Below, in pieces: positions 61,261 through 64,000 of a DNA stretch of 64,000 nucleotides (position 1 is the first letter of the stretch; each line of letters starts with the position of its first letter). Location of the stretch: the NCBI RefSeq assembly GCF_048381675.1, contig NZ_JBLWIS010000001.1, positions 62,001 to 126,000 on the forward strand. The letters are read 5' to 3'. Source of the stretch: Advenella sp048381675 (GTDB lineage Bacteria > Pseudomonadota > Gammaproteobacteria > Burkholderiales > Burkholderiaceae_B). The translations under genes were made by a program, and so were the position numbers. Below the pieces are notes generated by a model, which was not told where the DNA came from, did not search any database, and saw nothing but the letters and a program-made list of their open reading frames with translations.

Positions 61261-62454
61261 TTACAGGCCAAGAATCATCCGGCAAATAATGGATTTTTGC
61301 ACTTCACTTGAGCCGCCATAAATGGTTGTTTTGCGTACGTTGAACGAATTGCCCGTTAAATGATAAAAATCGGCCGGGAATGCGCTGCTGATATCTTCGT
61401 GGGAAGCGTCCAGAATATGGGCAGGTGCGTAATTGCCCAGGGCCAATGAGGCCAGCTCAGCGATGTCCTGCTGGATTTCCGAGCCTTTTACCTTAAGAAT
61501 GGATGCCTCAGGGCCGGGCGTGTGCTGCTTGCCATCGGCCGAGACCACTTTCAGGTTGGTGATTTCCAGCGCCATCAGGTCCAGTTCAATCTGGGCCAGG
61601 CGATCACGGAAACGAGGGTCTTCAATTAGTGGCTTGCCATTGTTGCCAGGCTGTTTGCGGGCCATTTCCTTAACGCGGGCAAGGGCAGCCTTGGAGCGAC
61701 CTACCCGGGCGATATTGGTACGTTCATGGCCCAGCAGGAATTTGGCGTATGTCCAGCCCTGGTTTTCTTCACCCACCAAATTGGATACGGGTACCCGTAC
61801 ATTTTCAAACCACACCTCGTTCACTTCGTGGCCATCGTCTAGCATAATGATGGGGCGCACGGTAATGCCGGGGGTTTTCATGTCGATCAGCAAAAAGGAA
61901 ATGCCCGCCTGTTTGCGTACTTCAGGGTCGGTACGAACCAGACAGAAAATCCAGTCGGCGTGCTGGGCCAGGGTGGTCCAGGTTTTTTGGCCATTCACGA
62001 TATAGTGATCGCCATCGCGTACGGCAGTGGTTTTCAAAGAGGCCAGATCCGAGCCGGCGCCGGGTTCGGAATAGCCCTGGCACCACCAGTCTTCGCCTGA
62101 AATAATGCGGGGCAGGAAACGGTCCTTGATTTCCTGTGAGGCATATTTCTGGATAACCGGTGCTACCATTTTCAGTCCGAAAGACAGCTGTTCAGGCGCA
62201 CCGTAAGTAGCGCATTCTTCTTCAAAAATATGACGTTGCACGGCATCCCAGCCAGTACCACCATATTCAACCGGCCAGGCGGGTGCACCCCATCCCTGAC
62301 GGTATAAGGTTTTTTGCCATTCCACCCGTTCCTGTTTGCCTAGCGGTTCGCAGTTGAAGATTTTTGCCCTGATGCTGTCACTGACGTTATTTTTCAGGAA
62401 AGTCCTGACTTCTTCCCGGAACGCGAGCTGTTCCGCATTGAAATTGATATCCAT
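61261..62454 (-). CDS. Acyl-CoA dehydrogenase
   Basis: 397 aa. QGYSEPGAGSDLASLKTTAVRDGDHYIVNGQKTWTT (region near 135-170) and IYGGSSEVQKSIICRMILGL at the C-terminus mark the FadE-like class that works as a heteromer. First gene of the leftward operon (acad-acad-thioesterase), with the palindrome at 62490-62506 in its promoter. Confidence 0.94.
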   Translation of the reverse strand: MDINFNAEQLAFREEVRTFLKNNVSDSIRAKIFNCEPLGKQERVEWQKTLYRQGWGAPAWPVEYGGTGWDAVQRHIFEEECATYGAPEQLSFGLKMVAPVIQKYASQEIKDRFLPRIISGEDWWCQGYSEPGAGSDLASLKTTAVRDGDHYIVNGQKTWTTLAQHADWIFCLVRTDPEVRKQAGISFLLIDMKTPGITVRPIIMLDDGHEVNEVWFENVRVPVSNLVGEENQGWTYAKFLLGHERTNIARVGRSKAALARVKEMARKQPGNNGKPLIEDPRFRDRLAQIELDLMALEITNLKVVSADGKQHTPGPEASILKVKGSEIQQDIAELASLALGNYAPAHILDASHEDISSAFPADFYHLTGNSFNVRKTTIYGGSSEVQKSIICRMILGL

Positions 62455-62699
62455 GGTTATATCTCTGTAGTGTTTAAGAAGAATAGTTAATTCTGCATTG
62501 CAAAATGAAAATCTTTAAAATGGAATTATGATACCTTGAATTCGCGCTCATTAAAAGCATCGTGTTTTAACCGACATATGATTAAGAATAAGGTATTTGG
62601 CGAATAATATGGTGTATTATTATTGGAATCCGTTATTTCCGCATTGCGGAATTGTTAATAACAAAGTAGTTTGAATAGCCCTTTGGAGCCAGATTAAGA
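62455..62699. promoter_or_regulatory. Divergent promoter region with two IclR-type palindromes
   Basis: 245 bp. ATTCTGCATTGCAAAAT (62490-62506) lies near the leftward gene, and the perfect TTCCGCATTGCGGAA (62637-62651) lies about 50 bp before the rightward gene. Confidence 0.7.
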
Positions 62700-64000
62700 A
62701 TGAGTCACGCAACTTATGAAATTAAAGATCGTGTAGCTTTAATTACGTTTCAGAACCCTCCCGTCAATGGCATGAGCTACGCGCTCAGGAAAAGCCTGGT
62801 TGTTTTTGTTGATCAGGCCGAAGCGGACAGCGGGGTTGATGCCATTGTGATTACCGGTTCCGCACGCGCGTTTTCGGGCGGTGCCGATGTGACCGAGTTT
62901 GGCACACCCAAGGTTTTGCAGCAACCCATTCTGCGCGTGGTGATTGAAGTACTTGAAAATGTGACCAAGCCGGTTGTGGCCGCCATTGACGGCGTTTGCC
63001 TGGGTGGTGGCCTGGAGCTGGCCCTGGGTGCCCACTACCGTGTGGCCGCAGCCCATGCGCAAATCGGTCTTCCCGAAGTGAAGCTGGGCCTGTTGCCTGG
63101 CGCGGGTGGCACACAACGCCTGCCACGCGTGGTCGGGCTGGAAAAAGCCTTGCACATGATTACCACCGGGCAAATCATCAAGGCCAAGGCTTTGGCCGAT
63201 ACCGCTTTGCTTGATAAAGTGGTTGAAACTGACGTGGTTGGTGCTGCCATTGAGTTCGCCAAAGAAGTGGTTGCACAAAACCTGCCGCTCAAGCGTGTGC
63301 GTGATATTGAAATCAGTCCCGAGGGTGCCCGTGAAATCCTGGATGCCGCCCGTGAGAAGCTTGAAAATGGCAAAAAAGGCCAAATCGCTCCGCTGAAATG
63401 CCTGGATACCGTACAAGCCAGTGTTTTCATGTCATTCGATGAAGGCCTGAAATACGAGCGTGAATTGTTCCTGCAACTCATGAGCTCTCCCGAGTCTGCG
63501 GCCATGCGTCATATTTTCAGTGCCGAACGTGCGGCCACCAAGATTCCTGATGTGCCGGCCGATACCCTGTTGCGCAAGGTTGAAAAAGTGGGTGTGATTG
63601 GTGCCGGTACCATGGGTGGCGGCATCAGCATGAACTTCCTGAACGTCGGTATTCCGGTGGTGTTGCTTGAGCAGAAACAGGACGCCCTGGACCGTGGTGT
63701 GGCCACGATTCGCCGCAACTACGAAAACACCATGAAAAAAGGGCGTATTACGGCAGCGCAGGTTGAAGAAAGAATGGCATTGCTGTCAACCACCCTCAGC
63801 TACGATGATTTTGCCGATGTCGACCTGGCGATTGAAGCGGTATTTGAAAACATGGATGTCAAAAAAGCCGTATTTTCAGAGCTGGACCGTGTCATGAAAA
63901 AAGGCGCGATCCTGGCTTCCAATACGTCTACCCTGGATCTTAATGTGATTGCCGGCTTTACCAGTCGCCCCGAAGACGTCATTGGACTGCACTTTTTCAG
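62700..64000 (+). CDS. FadB-like enoyl-CoA hydratase/3-hydroxyacyl-CoA dehydrogenase, partial
   Basis: 433 codons visible; the gene runs off the right edge. GGAG lies 10 nt before the ATG. Residues 1-190 are crotonase (RAFSGGADVTEFG and DGVCLGGGLELALGAHYR form the oxyanion hole, IGLPEVKLGLLPGAGGTQRLPR carries Glu residues). From about residue 296 the NAD domain of 3-hydroxyacyl-CoA dehydrogenase begins with GVIGAGTMGGGISM, then AIEAVFENMDVK, SNTSTLD and LHFF. Bifunctional beta-oxidation enzyme of the FadB/FadJ type without its C-terminal half in view. Confidence 0.94.
   Translation, partial: MSHATYEIKDRVALITFQNPPVNGMSYALRKSLVVFVDQAEADSGVDAIVITGSARAFSGGADVTEFGTPKVLQQPILRVVIEVLENVTKPVVAAIDGVCLGGGLELALGAHYRVAAAHAQIGLPEVKLGLLPGAGGTQRLPRVVGLEKALHMITTGQIIKAKALADTALLDKVVETDVVGAAIEFAKEVVAQNLPLKRVRDIEISPEGAREILDAAREKLENGKKGQIAPLKCLDTVQASVFMSFDEGLKYERELFLQLMSSPESAAMRHIFSAERAATKIPDVPADTLLRKVEKVGVIGAGTMGGGISMNFLNVGIPVVLLEQKQDALDRGVATIRRNYENTMKKGRITAAQVEERMALLSTTLSYDDFADVDLAIEAVFENMDVKKAVFSELDRVMKKGAILASNTSTLDLNVIAGFTSRPEDVIGLHFF

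Noticed and set aside
1..64000. CRISPR arrays, tRNA or rRNA genes, prophage
   Set aside because: No direct-repeat/spacer structure with unique spacers, no tRNA-like TTCRA stem-loops, no integrase or phage structural genes were seen. The tandem arrays at 24.5 and 54.8 kb have no spacers.

Overview
The window looks like chromosome of a Gram-negative betaproteobacterium, most likely an Alcaligenaceae member (Burkholderiales) of moderate GC. The reasons are the many Bug/TctC-type periplasmic binding proteins (five intact and one remnant), LolA, a type V autotransporter, the ilvI-ilvH-ilvC order and a rich catabolic repertoire. The genus is an inference. No tRNA, rRNA, CRISPR array or prophage was seen.

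Layout. 1-9.3 kb: a divergent aromatic/phenylpropanoid acid CoA-thioester cluster. Leftward: feruloyl-CoA synthase-like ligase, enoyl-CoA hydratase, Bug protein, SDR. Rightward: thiolase-like protein, a DUF35/3-hydroxyacyl-CoA dehydrogenase fusion, acyl-CoA dehydrogenase, MarR regulator. 9.4-16.7 kb: an IclR regulator, then a six-gene operon with a tandem operator (FAH-family hydrolase, gentisate dioxygenase-like bicupin, Bug, FAD hydroxylase, HMG-CoA lyase-like protein, class III CoA transferase). This reads as a 3-hydroxybenzoate/gentisate-type route with a CoA-dependent lower branch. 17-26.7 kb: a zincin-containing autotransporter, a LysE exporter, maleylacetate reductase, a truncated Bug gene beside an IS-like end, O-acetylhomoserine sulfhydrylase, trhO and an Smr protein. 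26.6-43 kb: housekeeping genes (trxB, ftsK, lolA, rarA, higBA, serS, yaaA, MFS, FUSC, ilvIHC). 43-54.3 kb: SLAC1-type channel, lipoamide dehydrogenase-like enzyme, amino-acid binding protein, aminotransferase, three more Bug proteins, nitroreductase, pirin, LysR. 55-64 kb: an acyl-CoA catabolic regulon (two operons and a divergent FadB-like gene) around an IclR regulator, with four matching palindromic sites.

The most unusual signal is intergenic. Four copies of a nearly invariant 36-nt core sit between arms of 17-23 nt. The arms are unrelated from copy to copy, yet within each copy they are perfectly or G.U-complementary. The copies occur as inverted pairs in two convergent intergenic regions (54.3-54.6 kb and 59.2-59.5 kb). 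A fifth, truncated copy lies at 48.03 kb. A second, more abundant REP-like palindrome (CCCACGC...GCGTGGG, about 17 copies) also shows co-varying outer bases. Candidate operators were found for the MarR, both IclR and HigA regulators.
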